A stretch of DNA of 64,000 bases from CADEDH01 sp050330635 (GCA_050330635.1 JBHJNQ010000017.1:62001-126000), one strand, 5' to 3'. Shown: positions 34,641 through 43,433, numbered from the stretch's first letter. The notes: generated by a model from the sequence alone, not told the origin. Made by a program: numbers and translations.

Positions 34641-35735
34641 GGCCCGGGCCGCCTCGGAACCGACCGGGGGCGCTTCCCACGTCTTGAGCTCGGGCAGGAC
34701 ACGGTCGATGAACAGGTCCATGTTGCGCCGACCCTCGGCGTAGGGCATGCCGGCGTACACGAAGTTGGGGAAGAACCCCGCCATGCCGATCCGGTCCTTG
34801 ATGTCGGCCAGCTTCTCCAGCACCTGGTCGGGAGTGCCGTAGGGCATGAGCTTGACGAAGTCGTCGGCCGCCCCCTCCCGTCCGTGACGATCGATGTAGC
34901 GGGAGATGTTGGTGTAGAACTCATAGCCCTTGACCCCGTCGTGGGGGGCCTCGCCGAACTCGTAGTGCTTGAGCACGGTGCCGTAGTAACCGCCGATGTA
35001 GCGGTGGGCCATCTCCTCCGCCCGGTCGGCGCTCTCGTCGACGAAGACGAACCCGCCGCAGAGGGGGGCCGGCGGCTCGGTACCGTTGGTCGACCGGTAG
35101 ACCTCGTGGTACACCCGGAAGTCCTCCTCGACCACGGGCCACGGCTTCTGGGGGATGACGAGGAGGCCGATGCCGAGGCGGGCCATGATGGGCATGGACT
35201 CGGGCGACACGGCGGCGGCGTAGGTGCGGCCACGGAACGAGTGCTGGGGGGCGGGGCGGATGGCCCGTCTAGCCTGGTGGACATGGTCGCCGTCGTACTC
35301 GAGGTACCCCTGCTCCAGGCCCTGTAGGACGGCCTCCGCCATCTCCACGAAGCGCTCCCGGCTGGTGTTCATGTCGACCCCGAAGCCCTCGTACTCGACC
35401 CGGGCCAGGCCCCGGCCGATGCCGAGGATGAGGCGGCCCCCCGAGAGGTTGTCGAGCAGGGTGATCTGTTCCGCCACCCGCATGGCGTCGTGCCAGGGCA
35501 ACACGACCACGCCGGTGCCGAGTTGTACCCGTGACGTGCGGGCGGCCACCCAGGTCAGGAGCTGGAGCGGGTCGGGGCACATCGTGTAGTCGGTGAAGTG
35601 GTGCTCGACCGTCCAGATCGAATCGAAACCGGCCTCCTCCGCCCGGTCGACGAAAGCCATCTCGTTGGCCCACACCTCGGCGTCCGTCAGCGCGTCCTCC
35701 GGGTTCTGGAACGCTACTCCCATGCCCACGTGCAT
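34626..35735 (-). CDS. LLM-class flavin-dependent oxidoreductase
   Basis: 369 residues. The start MHVGMGVAFQNPEDALTDAE places the first strand at residue 2, with a G-rich ribosome site upstream; a longer frame is disregarded. Motifs: FDSIWTVEHHFTDYTMCPDP, SRVQLGTGVVVLPWHDAMR, NLSGGRLILGIGRGLARVEY. The WTVEHHF and long C-terminal half resemble the FMN-linked alkane monooxygenase-like/bacterial luciferase alpha group more than small F420 enzymes. CADD (substrate) residues cannot be inferred. It precedes the ArsR gene in the same direction, 101 bases apart with the operator and a tandem repeat between, so ArsR control of this gene is unlikely by position. Confidence 0.87.
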   Translation of the reverse strand: MHVGMGVAFQNPEDALTDAEVWANEMAFVDRAEEAGFDSIWTVEHHFTDYTMCPDPLQLLTWVAARTSRVQLGTGVVVLPWHDAMRVAEQITLLDNLSGGRLILGIGRGLARVEYEGFGVDMNTSRERFVEMAEAVLQGLEQGYLEYDGDHVHQARRAIRPAPQHSFRGRTYAAAVSPESMPIMARLGIGLLVIPQKPWPVVEEDFRVYHEVYRSTNGTEPPAPLCGGFVFVDESADRAEEMAHRYIGGYYGTVLKHYEFGEAPHDGVKGYEFYTNISRYIDRHGREGAADDFVKLMPYGTPDQVLEKLADIKDRIGMAGFFPNFVYAGMPYAEGRRNMDLFIDRVLPELKTWEAPPVGSEAARALSAG

Positions 35736-35822
35736 CGTCACGACCCCCTGGGGGACAGCACGGGCGGCCGTCCTCCCCATGACCTCATCCTAGAGCGGGG
35801 GCACCGACCGGTTCGAACGGGT

Positions 35823-37028
35823 TCAGACGCGGATCGGGAGACGACCGAACCCCCGACCCAGGGCGTTGCCCGACCACTGCCGTTCCGGATCGAGCAGCTC
35901 GAGATCGCCGAAGCGCTCGTAGAGCCGGGTCAGCGTTATCGACGCCTCGAGCCGGGCCAGCGGCGCCCCCAGGCAGTGGTGGAGCCCCCAACCGAACCCG
36001 AGCTGGGGGTTGGGGTCACGGCCGAGGTCGACGACCTCGGGGTCGTCGAACACGTCGGGGTCGCGGTTGGCGGTCAGGATCACGAGATAGACCCGCTGGC
36101 CCCGCTCGAAGCGGTGACCGTTGCGCTCGTGGTCGACGCCGACCCGGCGGACCATCGCCTTGGCCGGACCCACGACCCGGAGCAGCTCGTCGGCGGCGGT
36201 GGTGGCCACCGACGGGTCCTCGATGAGGCGCCGCCGTTGGTCCGGGTGGTCGTTGAACAGCCGCAGGGAGCTGGTCAGCAGGTTGGTCGTCGTCTCGTGC
36301 CCCGCGAAGAGCAGCAGGGTGCACGCCCCGATCAGCTCCATCGACGTCAGCTCGTCGGCCCCGCCCTTCACCATGTCGCTGATCAGATCGTCACCGGGAT
36401 GGCGACGCCGGTGCTGGAGGAGGTCACCGAAGAAGGTGGTGAACTCCTCGGTGGCGCCCCGGAGGTCGTCGACCGGAACCGAACCGGGCTCCACCGAGAA
36501 GACGATCTTGGCCAGGTCGTCCGACCACGACTTGAACCGGTGCCGCTCCGCCCCGGGCACCCCGAGCATGTCGGCGATGATGAGGGCCGGCAACGGCCCG
36601 GCGATCCGCTCCTTGAAGTCGAGCTCGTCGCCCGGCGAGAGCTCATCGAGCAGTTCGGTGATCGTGGCGTCGATCCGCTCCCCCAGCCGGTCGACGGTTC
36701 GGGGGGTGATGGCCCGCCGCACCGGGTCCCGGAGCCGGGTGTGGGCCGGCGGATCACGGAAGATCATCCAGCCCGACAGGAGTTCGACCGTGAGGGCGAA
36801 GTGCTCGGGGCGCTCCCGGGCCAGGCGTTCGAGCGAGGTGATCCGGTCGGCCGACAGCCGGGTGTCGCGAAACCCGTCCGACACGGCGCGGTAGCCGAGC
36901 AGCAGCCAGCCCCGGTGGGTGTCGCTCCACCGGATCGGGCCGTCGGCCAGGACGCGGCGGGCGAAACCCGACGGGTCGTCGTTGGCCTCACGACCGGCCA
37001 GGTCGATGTCGTCGTCGGCGCCGGTCAC
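35823..37028 (-). CDS. Cytochrome P450
   Basis: 401 residues, a complete bacterial class I P450. The I-helix oxygen-binding motif is LLLFAGHETTTNLL, the K-helix ExxR is DELLRVV, and the haem loop is FGWGLHHCLGAPLARLE with axial Cys352. The GTG start overlaps the SDR stop (GTGA); a longer reading frame would run inside the SDR gene and is discarded. It needs a ferredoxin and reductase supplied elsewhere; none is encoded here. With the coupled SDR it probably hydroxylates and then oxidises a hydrophobic substrate such as a terpenoid, steroid or alkane. Substrate not inferable. Confidence 0.93.
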   Translation of the reverse strand: MTGADDDIDLAGREANDDPSGFARRVLADGPIRWSDTHRGWLLLGYRAVSDGFRDTRLSADRITSLERLARERPEHFALTVELLSGWMIFRDPPAHTRLRDPVRRAITPRTVDRLGERIDATITELLDELSPGDELDFKERIAGPLPALIIADMLGVPGAERHRFKSWSDDLAKIVFSVEPGSVPVDDLRGATEEFTTFFGDLLQHRRRHPGDDLISDMVKGGADELTSMELIGACTLLLFAGHETTTNLLTSSLRLFNDHPDQRRRLIEDPSVATTAADELLRVVGPAKAMVRRVGVDHERNGHRFERGQRVYLVILTANRDPDVFDDPEVVDLGRDPNPQLGFGWGLHHCLGAPLARLEASITLTRLYERFGDLELLDPERQWSGNALGRGFGRLPIRV

Positions 37029-37879
37029 TGGTAGCTCCCGGGTGCGTAGAGGCGTGGTTGGCGACGCTCGGTGATGCCTCGCGGTTGCTTGCGCCACGGG
37101 CGGCCGACGGTGAGGCCACCGTCGACGATCTGCGTCGTGCCGGTGACCCAGCGGCTGTCGTCGGAGGCCAGCCAGGCCACCATGGCGGCGATGTCGTCTG
37201 GTTCCCCGGCCCGGTCCATGGGCTGGGAGTTGCCGAGACGCTCGCGGGCCTGGTCGAGGCGTTCGGCCATCTCCTCACCGCCCACCTCCGAGAGGGACCG
37301 GTTGGCGGCCAGTCCGGTGGCGATGTAGCCGGGGCACACGGCGTTGACGCGTATGTCGTGCTCGGCCAGCTCGAGGGCGCTCGTCCTGGTGAGCCCGACC
37401 ACGCCGTGCTTGGCCACGGTGTAGACGTGGGAGCCGATGCCGGCGTAGAGGCCGCACACCGAGGCGGTGTTGACGATGCTGCCCCCGCCCCGGGCCCGCA
37501 GGGCGGGGGTGGCGTGCTTGATGCCGTAGAACACGCTCGACAGCAGGACGGCCAACGTCTGGTTCCACTCCTCGTCGGTCGTCTCCTCCAGCGGGCCGGC
37601 GATCCCGCCGAAGCCGGCGTTGTTGTGGATCACGTCGAGCCCGCCCCACCGGTCGACGGCCTCGGCCACGGCCGCCGCCACGTCGTCCTCCCGGGCGACG
37701 TTGCAGTGCCGGTAGGCGGCCCGCTCCCCCAGCTCCGCCGCCAGGGACTCGCCCGGCTCGTCCTGGATGTCGGTCAGCAGGACCCGTGCCCCATCGCCGA
37801 CCAGTCGGCGCGCCGTCGCCGCCCCGATGCCGCTGGCGGCCCCGGTCACCACCGCCACCCGGTCGTCCAGTGCTCCCAC
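37025..37879 (-). CDS. SDR-family oxidoreductase coupled to P450
   Basis: 284 residues. TGAASGIGAATARRLVGDGA, HNNAGFGGIAGPL, the catalytic Tyr/Lys in HVYTVAKHGVVGL, and the C-terminal WVTGTTQIVDGGLTVG. About 25 basic residues follow the usual end (WRKQPRGITERRQPRLYAPG), longer than typical. The GTG start has GGAGG seven bases upstream. The P450 start overlaps the stop, so the alcohol made by the P450 is probably this enzyme's substrate. It is divergent from the LLM gene at 38012. Confidence 0.9.
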   Translation of the reverse strand: MGALDDRVAVVTGAASGIGAATARRLVGDGARVLLTDIQDEPGESLAAELGERAAYRHCNVAREDDVAAAVAEAVDRWGGLDVIHNNAGFGGIAGPLEETTDEEWNQTLAVLLSSVFYGIKHATPALRARGGGSIVNTASVCGLYAGIGSHVYTVAKHGVVGLTRTSALELAEHDIRVNAVCPGYIATGLAANRSLSEVGGEEMAERLDQARERLGNSQPMDRAGEPDDIAAMVAWLASDDSRWVTGTTQIVDGGLTVGRPWRKQPRGITERRQPRLYAPGSYQ

Positions 37880-38011
37880 GTCTCACCTCCGGTCGGTGGC
37901 GCCGCCTTGTACGGCGCTCCCCGGCGAAGCTACCAACGGTGCGACGCCGGCTGCCATTGGCGCGGGGTCGGCCGGCCGGCCAGACTCGGGCCGACGACGA
38001 GAGGGAACGAG

Positions 38012-38926
38012 ATGAAACTGTCGGTCGAGTACCCGAGTGTGGCCTTCCGGGAAGGGCCGGCCAAGGTCTTGGAGCTGGGTCGGGCCATCGAGGAGATCGG
38101 TTACGACGAGATCGCCGTGTTCGATCACGTCCTGATGGGCTACCCGACCGACACCCGGCCGGCTCCCATGTACCCGCCCCAGATGCCGATCCTCGAGGCC
38201 GTCGTGCTGCTGTCGCAGCTGGCAGCGGTCACCGAACGGGTCGGCCTGTCGACCGAGGTCCTCGTGTTGCCCCAGCGCCAACCGGTGCTCGTGGCCAAGC
38301 AGTTCAGCACCCTCGACACGCTGTCGGGGGGGCGGGTCAGGCTGGGGGTCGGCGTCGGCTGGCAGGCGTCGGAGTACGACGCCCTGGAGGAGGACTTCGG
38401 CAACCGGGGGCGCCGCATGGACGAGGCCATCCGCCTCCTGCGGGCCTATTGGGGCGATGAGCGGATCGATTTCGAGGGCGAGTTCTACACCTCGACCGCC
38501 ATGGCCATGGAACCGAAGCCCCCACAGGGAGCGAGCCTGCCGATCTGGATCGGTGGGGGGAGCCGGGCCGCGCTGCGGCGAACGGCCGAGCTGGGCGACG
38601 GCTGGATGGGGACCGCCCTACCGGACGACGACAAGATGATGGCGCTCGTTGCCTCGATCCGGTCGCAGGCCGAGGACTTCGGTCGCGATCCCGCCACCAT
38701 CGGCATGCACATGATGCTCCAGCCTCCTCCCCGCGACGAGGCCGACAAGCGGTTCTACGCCGACCACGACCGGGTCGTGGCCAGGGCGGCCACGCTGGCG
38801 AAGCTCGGTTTCGACTGGGCCGCCATCAACGCCACCGCCATCTTCCAGGCCGGGGCCCGCAGCGTCGACGCCATGGTCGACGAGCTCGGTGTGATCCACG
38901 CCAAGATCAGCGCCGCCATCGGCTGA
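38012..38926 (+). CDS. LLM-class F420-dependent oxidoreductase
   Basis: 304 residues. KLSVEYPSVAFREGPAKVLE opens the barrel; YDEIAVFDHVLMGYP, TERVGLSTEVLVLPQRQP, TLSGGRVRLGVGVGWQASEY and LPIWIGGGSRAALRRTAELG follow, all typical of the F420-type TIGR03619/TIGR03560 groups. GAGGG lies nine bases before the ATG. It is divergent from the SDR-P450 pair and may share its regulation or substrate. Its stop codon is part of a hairpin formed with the facing deacetylase stop. Confidence 0.88.
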   Translation: MKLSVEYPSVAFREGPAKVLELGRAIEEIGYDEIAVFDHVLMGYPTDTRPAPMYPPQMPILEAVVLLSQLAAVTERVGLSTEVLVLPQRQPVLVAKQFSTLDTLSGGRVRLGVGVGWQASEYDALEEDFGNRGRRMDEAIRLLRAYWGDERIDFEGEFYTSTAMAMEPKPPQGASLPIWIGGGSRAALRRTAELGDGWMGTALPDDDKMMALVASIRSQAEDFGRDPATIGMHMMLQPPPRDEADKRFYADHDRVVARAATLAKLGFDWAAINATAIFQAGARSVDAMVDELGVIHAKISAAIG

Positions 38927-38961
38927 CCCACTTCGCTGGAGGCGGCGGCCCGTGGTCAGCC
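38921..38961. terminator. Hairpin built from both convergent stop codons
   Basis: GGCTGAC (38921-38927) pairs with GTCAGCC (38955-38961), then after one bulged C, CAC (38929-38931) pairs with GTG (38952-38954). The LLM TGA and the deacetylase stop face each other in the stem. A bidirectional terminator is likely. Confidence 0.5.
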
Positions 38962-39819
38962 GGCCTCGACCCCGAACTCGACGCCGGCCGCCACGGCGTC
39001 GGCCACGTCGCCCAGCCGGTCGAACCCGACGCCGAGGTCCGCCATGTCGTCGAGCCATCGTTCGAGGGCCAGGAGGCGGTGGCCCCGTCCGATCACCTGG
39101 GGGTGGAACACGACGGTGCAGACCCCGGCCTCGACCTCACGGGTCATCCACCGGACATCCCCGGCGAAGTTGGCGAACATCTCGTCCGGCGACCGCAGCC
39201 CCGGCATCAGCATCCGGCGGAAGGTCACGAACTCCAGGTAGACGTAGTCGTCGACCGTCCACGACCAGGGCAGCTCGATCAGGTCGGTCTCGGCCCCCCA
39301 CCGGGCCGGGCCGTCCACCGGGAGCTCGGTGCCGAGGCGGACCCGGTAGGGCCGGAAGTCGTGGCCCATGAGCGACGAGTCGTAGGTCAGGCCGGCCTCG
39401 ACGAGGAGCTCCAGGGTCTGTTCGGTGACGTCGCCCGACGGGGCCCGGTAGCCGCGGGGTGGCGATCCGGTGATCCCGTCGATCAGCGTCATCGTCCGCT
39501 CGAGCAGCGCCCGTTCCCGGTCGCGCTCCAGATCGGCGTTGAGCTCGTGGGCGTAGCCGTGGAGGGCGATCTCGCAGCCGGCGTCGACGATGCGGCGACA
39601 CACGTCGGGGTAGGTCTCGATCGTGTGGCCGGGCACGAAGAAGGTGGCCGGGAGATCCCGGTCGGCGAGGAGGCGCAGCAGGCGGGGCACGGCCACGGCC
39701 CCGAACTCCCCACGCGACACCGGGGCCGGCGTCGTCTGGCGCCGCTGCATCCACAGCGACGGCCCGTCGAAGTCGAACGTGAGGCAGACGTGCCCGGCCC
39801 GGTTGCGATCGATCGTCAT
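38956..39819 (-). CDS. Polysaccharide deacetylase-family protein
   Basis: 287 residues of the NodB-homology/CE4 fold. Metal and catalytic motifs: CLTFDFDGPSLW (two acidic residues, motif 1), IALHGYAHELNADL (HxxxH zinc ligands, motif 2) and RGYRAPSGDVTEQT (motif 3), with VVFHPQVIGRGHRL near the C-terminus. No signal peptide or membrane helix is visible, which points to a cytosolic member such as the peptidoglycan-deacetylase-like amidases that act on small molecules (allantoinase/formamide type) rather than on cell wall. The ATG has TACCGT six bases upstream and no Shine-Dalgarno, suggesting a leaderless transcript. Confidence 0.87.
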   Translation of the reverse strand: MTIDRNRAGHVCLTFDFDGPSLWMQRRQTTPAPVSRGEFGAVAVPRLLRLLADRDLPATFFVPGHTIETYPDVCRRIVDAGCEIALHGYAHELNADLERDRERALLERTMTLIDGITGSPPRGYRAPSGDVTEQTLELLVEAGLTYDSSLMGHDFRPYRVRLGTELPVDGPARWGAETDLIELPWSWTVDDYVYLEFVTFRRMLMPGLRSPDEMFANFAGDVRWMTREVEAGVCTVVFHPQVIGRGHRLLALERWLDDMADLGVGFDRLGDVADAVAAGVEFGVEAG

Positions 39820-39825
39820 GACCCG

Positions 39826-39831
39826 ACGGTA
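39826..39831 (-). promoter_or_regulatory. Candidate leaderless -10 element TACCGT
   Basis: Minus strand. TACCGT ends six bases before the deacetylase ATG at 39819; no ribosome-binding site intervenes. Confidence 0.45.
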
Positions 39832-39869
39832 GCCCCCTCGTCGGCACCGCCGCCGCCCGGTCCTTGCGG

Positions 39870-39875
39870 TAGCTT
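39870..39875 (+). promoter_or_regulatory. Candidate leaderless -10 element TAGCTT
   Basis: TAGCTT ends eight bases before the ATG at 39884 of the fructosamine-kinase-like gene, which lacks a Shine-Dalgarno. With the TACCGT on the other strand it forms a compact divergent promoter region of 64 bases. Confidence 0.45.
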
Positions 39876-39883
39876 TGACGACC

Positions 39884-40738
39884 ATGCTCCTCGAACGGCT
39901 GGCCGACGGGCTCGGTGCGGCGGTCCGTTCGGCCCGACCGGTGGCGGGCGGTGACGTCAGCCGGGCGTACCGACTCGAGCTGGTCGACGGGCGGGTGGTG
40001 TTCGCCAAGACCCATCCCTCCCCACCCGACGACTTCTACTCGACCGAGGCCGCCAGCCTGGCGTGGCTGGCCGCCGCCGGGGTGCTGGCCGTGCCACGGG
40101 TCCTGGCCCACGGCGACGATCCTCCGGCCTTCATCGTGTTGGAGTGGATCGAGCCCGGCGGCATCGCCGACGCCCAGACCGACGCCGAGTTCGGGCGGGC
40201 GCTCGCCCTCCTCCACCGCTCGGGGGCGCCGAGCTTCGGCCGTGACGACAAGAAGACCCTCGGTTCGCTCGGCCTACCCACCGGCCCGTGCCCGAGCTGG
40301 CCCGAGTTCTACGTGACTCAGCGGCTGGAACCGCTGGTGGCGGTGGCCGAGGAACGCGACGCCCTTCCCCGCGAGCTCCTCCGGGAGATCGGGCGGGTGG
40401 CGTCGAGGATCGAGATCCTGGCCGGTCCCCGGGAACCGGCGGCCCGCCTCCACGGCGACCTGTGGGGCGGCAACCGCATGATCGACGCCGAGGGTCGGAA
40501 CTGGCTGATCGATCCGGCCGCCCATGGTGGGCACCGGGAGTACGACCTGGCCATGATGCGCCTCTTCGGCGGGTTCGGTGAGTCGTGCTTCGCAGCCTAC
40601 GACGAGCTGTTCCCGGTGATGGACGGGTGGACGAAACGGCTCCCCCTCCACCAGCTCGCCCCGCTCATGGTCCATGCCATCAAGTTCGGCGGTCACTACG
40701 TCGGCCGGGTGGAGCAGGCCCTGCTCCAACTCCGCTAG
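39884..40738 (+). CDS. Fructosamine kinase/aminoglycoside phosphotransferase-like protein
   Basis: 284 residues of the protein-kinase-like APH fold. AGGDVSRAYRLELVDG and VVFAKTHPSP supply the glycine-rich strand and ATP-binding lysine; AARLHGDLWGGNRMID is the catalytic loop (HGDLWxGN, diagnostic of fructosamine-3-kinases), and LIDPAAHGGHREYDLAMM the metal-binding segment. FN3K-type enzymes phosphorylate ketoamine adducts on proteins or amino acids for deglycation. The ATG at 39884 is preferred over a TTG three codons earlier. It stands alone, divergent from the deacetylase. Confidence 0.88.
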   Translation: MLLERLADGLGAAVRSARPVAGGDVSRAYRLELVDGRVVFAKTHPSPPDDFYSTEAASLAWLAAAGVLAVPRVLAHGDDPPAFIVLEWIEPGGIADAQTDAEFGRALALLHRSGAPSFGRDDKKTLGSLGLPTGPCPSWPEFYVTQRLEPLVAVAEERDALPRELLREIGRVASRIEILAGPREPAARLHGDLWGGNRMIDAEGRNWLIDPAAHGGHREYDLAMMRLFGGFGESCFAAYDELFPVMDGWTKRLPLHQLAPLMVHAIKFGGHYVGRVEQALLQLR

Positions 40739-40836
40739 CGGCGAGACCGCGAGACCGCGTCACGGGGTCGTTCTTCGTTGCGTTGCCGACGCCTGGAGTC
40801 GATACCGCGACAGAGATCGAGTCATGTCGCGTCGTC

Positions 40837-40878
40837 GTCGGCACGCCGGGGTCGGCACGCCGGGTCGGCACGCCGGGG
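40837..40878. repeat. 14-base tandem repeat, three copies
   Basis: Three successive units of GTCGGCACGCCGGG (second one base short), in the 152-base gap between two convergent genes. GCGAGACC duplications occur at 40740-40757 in the same gap. Confidence 0.75.
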
Positions 40879-40890
40879 TCGGGGCGGTGC

Positions 40891-41670
40891 TCAGAGGGCG
40901 AACACGGCCCGCAGGCCGCGGCTGAGGGCGGTGGGGATGACCGACCGATGGTCCTCCCCGTCGATGAGGGCCCAGTCGAGGCGGAGGCCCGGGTGGTGGC
41001 GAGCGGCGAGCTGGCGATGGAAAACGTCGTGACCACCGAACGATCCGCTGATCTCGTCTCCACCGGCCGACAGGAACAGCCGGGCGGCCACGTCGGGGGT
41101 GGCGGCGGCGTGGGCCGCCTCTCGGGCGAACATGACCCGGTCGTCCCACCAGATCGACGGGCTGGCCAGGACCCAGCGCCCGAACGCCGCCGGCTCGCAC
41201 AGCAGGGTATCGAGTCCGAACAGGGCAGAGAAGGAGTGACCGACGAGCGTCCGGTCGTCGCTCACGCGGTAATCCTCGCACAGCTGGGGCACGAGGGTGT
41301 CGACGAGGAATCGCCGGAACCGGTGGGCCCGCCCCACCTCGTCGGCAGGGAGCCGGACGCCGGTCTCCGCCGGGGCCTCGAACTCGGTGGGGGTGAAGTC
41401 GACGGCCCGCTGCTGCATGACCTCCCGCAGCTCGGGATGGGCGTGGGCGACCCCGACCACCACCGCCTCGGGGAGCCTCTTGCCGAGCGACAGGATCCGG
41501 AACGAGTCACGGACCGTCCCGTAGGTCCAGAGGCCGTCGAGGCAGACCACGAGTGGGAAGGGGTCGTCGGTCGACGGATACCGGTTCGGGGTCTCGACCG
41601 TGATCTCGTAGAGGAAGCCGGTCTCGTCGGCATCGAGGTGGAAGACGTCCTGGCGGAACGTCGTCGTCAT
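40891..41670 (-). CDS. Alpha/beta-hydrolase, esterase D/IroE-like
   Basis: 259 residues. The fold of putative esterases (PF00756): FPLVVCLDGLWTYGTV, VVVGVAHAHPELR, the nucleophile elbow VGHSFSALFGLDTLL (Ser in GHSFS), and a late LIDGEDHRSVIP with the catalytic His. No signal peptide. The ATG overlaps the stop of the DUF35 gene (ATGA), making it the third gene of a thiolase-DUF35-esterase operon. It likely cleaves an ester or thioester product of the thiolase-like step. Confidence 0.83.
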   Translation of the reverse strand: MTTTFRQDVFHLDADETGFLYEITVETPNRYPSTDDPFPLVVCLDGLWTYGTVRDSFRILSLGKRLPEAVVVGVAHAHPELREVMQQRAVDFTPTEFEAPAETGVRLPADEVGRAHRFRRFLVDTLVPQLCEDYRVSDDRTLVGHSFSALFGLDTLLCEPAAFGRWVLASPSIWWDDRVMFAREAAHAAATPDVAARLFLSAGGDEISGSFGGHDVFHRQLAARHHPGLRLDWALIDGEDHRSVIPTALSRGLRAVFAL

Positions 41671-42116
41671 CGAACCCGCCACTGGACGAGGGTGTAGGGG
41701 GGGTCGGCGTCGTCGTGGTCCTCGAACACGGCCTCGACCTCCGCGTCGATGCGCACCTCCTGGAGGGGATCGCCCAGCAGGTTGCCCACCATGCGGACGC
41801 CCCCGGCCGCCGGGAGCTCCACCAACACCACGATGTAGGGACCCTGGTCGTTCAGGGCGGGGTGGACGGGATGGTGAGGTCGTTGCCAGCTGAAGATCCG
41901 GCCCCGGGGCTCGACCACGGCCCAGCCCACCTCGAGGCTCTGGCAGGCGTGGCACATCCATTCCGGTCCCCACTGGAAGGCGCCGCAGTTGTCACAGCGC
42001 TGGACGAGGAGCTCATGGCGGCGGGTGCCCGACCAGTAGGGCTCGTCGAGCCCGTCGCGGGCGGGGCGGGGGGCGGCCAGGCCCGCCGCCAGGTAGTGGG
42101 TGGCGTCGTCGGTCAT
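41667..42116 (-). CDS. Zn-ribbon/OB-fold DUF35 protein
   Basis: 149 residues. The rubredoxin-like zinc ribbon is complete: CDNCGAFQWGPEWMCHAC (C-x2-C ... C-x2-C, about 40-57). An OB-fold follows (GRIFSWQRPHHPVHPALND, YIVVLVELPAAGGVRMVGNL). Such proteins bind acyl-CoA and act as partners of thiolase-like enzymes, as in the ChsH2-Ltp2 aldol-cleavage complex of steroid side-chain degradation. Here it overlaps the thiolase-family gene by four bases, and the esterase overlaps its own stop. A hetero-complex with the thiolase is expected. Confidence 0.9.
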   Translation of the reverse strand: MTDDATHYLAAGLAAPRPARDGLDEPYWSGTRRHELLVQRCDNCGAFQWGPEWMCHACQSLEVGWAVVEPRGRIFSWQRPHHPVHPALNDQGPYIVVLVELPAAGGVRMVGNLLGDPLQEVRIDAEVEAVFEDHDDADPPYTLVQWRVR

Positions 42117-43300
42117 GCGGTGGCGACCTCCTCGGTGCCGTAGAGGGCGGTGCTCGCCACCTCGACCATGGGGCCGGCGTTGGCCAGGGCGACCTTCGCT
42201 CCCGGCACCGGGTTGGACGAGTCGCCCCGGATCTGGCGGATGGCCTCGATCTGGAGTCCGAGACCGTGCATGTAGCACTCGGCCAGGTTCCCCCCGCTGG
42301 TGTTGAGGGGCAGTCCCCCCGATGGGGCGATCAGGTTCTCGGGGGTCAGGACCTCGTTGGCGTTGTCGTAGGTGCACAACCCGTGCTCGATCAGGCTCAT
42401 GACGACAGCGCCGGTGAAGTTCTCGTAGGACTGGACGACGTCGACGTCGGCGGGGCCGACCCCGGCCTGGGCGTAAAGGTGGGGGGCGGTGGTCTTGAAG
42501 CTCGACGTGGCGTAGTCGGGCTCGTTGTGGACGGTGGCCCCCGAGCGGCGGGGTCCACCCTGCTGGACGGCGAGGGGGTAGACCGGGGTGGCCGTCACGT
42601 CGGTGGCCCGGTCGGCGGCCATGACGATGACGGCCGCCGCGCCGTCGTTCTCGAGACAGCAGTCGTAGAGGCGGAACGGCTCGGTGATCCAGCGCGAGTC
42701 GTCGTAGGTCTGGGCGTCGAGCGGCCGGCCGTACATCACGGCCCGGGGATTCTGCTGGGCGTGGTGATAGGCGGCGAGCGCCACCGCCTTGAGGGTGTCG
42801 GGGGAGATGTCGTGCTCGTGGAACAGGCGGGTGGTGCGCATGGCGTAGATCTGGGCCGGCGACATCACCCCGTAGGGAACGGTGAAGGCGGGCGGGCCGC
42901 TCACGGCGTTGACCCGGGCACCCGACCCGAAGCGCCCGAACTGACCCTGGGCCAGACCCCGGTAGGCGACGACACAGGTGGCGTAGCCGGCGGTGACGGC
43001 GGCGGCGGCGTTGCCGATTGCGGCCGCCGCTCCCCCGCCGCCGCCCCCCCACTGCATGTTCGAATAGCGGATCTCGGCTAGACCGAGGGCGTTGGCCAGC
43101 CGGGCCGGAGCGTTGCGGTCGTTGCTGTAGGAGCAGAACCCGTCGATCGTGCGGGGGCTGATGCCGGCGTCGTCGCAGGCGGCCAGTATCGCCTTCAGCA
43201 CCAGCACGAACTCGGGATCGGGCGACTGGCCCCGTTTGAAGTACGTCGTCTCACCGACGCCGACGACGGCGACGTTGCCTCTGATGGTCAATCCGCTCAT
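42113..43300 (-). CDS. Thiolase-family lipid-transfer protein (Ltp2-like)
   Basis: 395 residues, non-decarboxylating thiolase superfamily. NVAVVGVGETTYFKRGQS opens the fold; QWGGGGGGAAAAIGNAAAAV is the first core helix, VQSYENFTGAVVMSL and GGLPLNTSGGNLAECYMHGL follow. The GHPxGAxG loop of true thiolases is replaced by ECYMHGLG, as in Ltp-type retro-aldolases, so a beta-ketothiolase reaction is unlikely. GGAGGG lies six bases before the ATG. It is first in a tightly overlapping operon with DUF35 and an esterase. Side-chain cleavage of a steroid- or terpenoid-like acyl-CoA is the best inference. Confidence 0.88.
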   Translation of the reverse strand: MSGLTIRGNVAVVGVGETTYFKRGQSPDPEFVLVLKAILAACDDAGISPRTIDGFCSYSNDRNAPARLANALGLAEIRYSNMQWGGGGGGAAAAIGNAAAAVTAGYATCVVAYRGLAQGQFGRFGSGARVNAVSGPPAFTVPYGVMSPAQIYAMRTTRLFHEHDISPDTLKAVALAAYHHAQQNPRAVMYGRPLDAQTYDDSRWITEPFRLYDCCLENDGAAAVIVMAADRATDVTATPVYPLAVQQGGPRRSGATVHNEPDYATSSFKTTAPHLYAQAGVGPADVDVVQSYENFTGAVVMSLIEHGLCTYDNANEVLTPENLIAPSGGLPLNTSGGNLAECYMHGLGLQIEAIRQIRGDSSNPVPGAKVALANAGPMVEVASTALYGTEEVATA

Positions 43301-43433
43301 GACACCCTCCCGTTCGACGGCTGGTCGTACGTTGCTCGCTCCGCCCCCCTGCCGTCCAACCAGACCCGGGGGAACGATCGGCCCCCGATCGACGAAGCGG
43401 GCGATGCAGCCCGGCCAGATCGTACGGTCGGAA

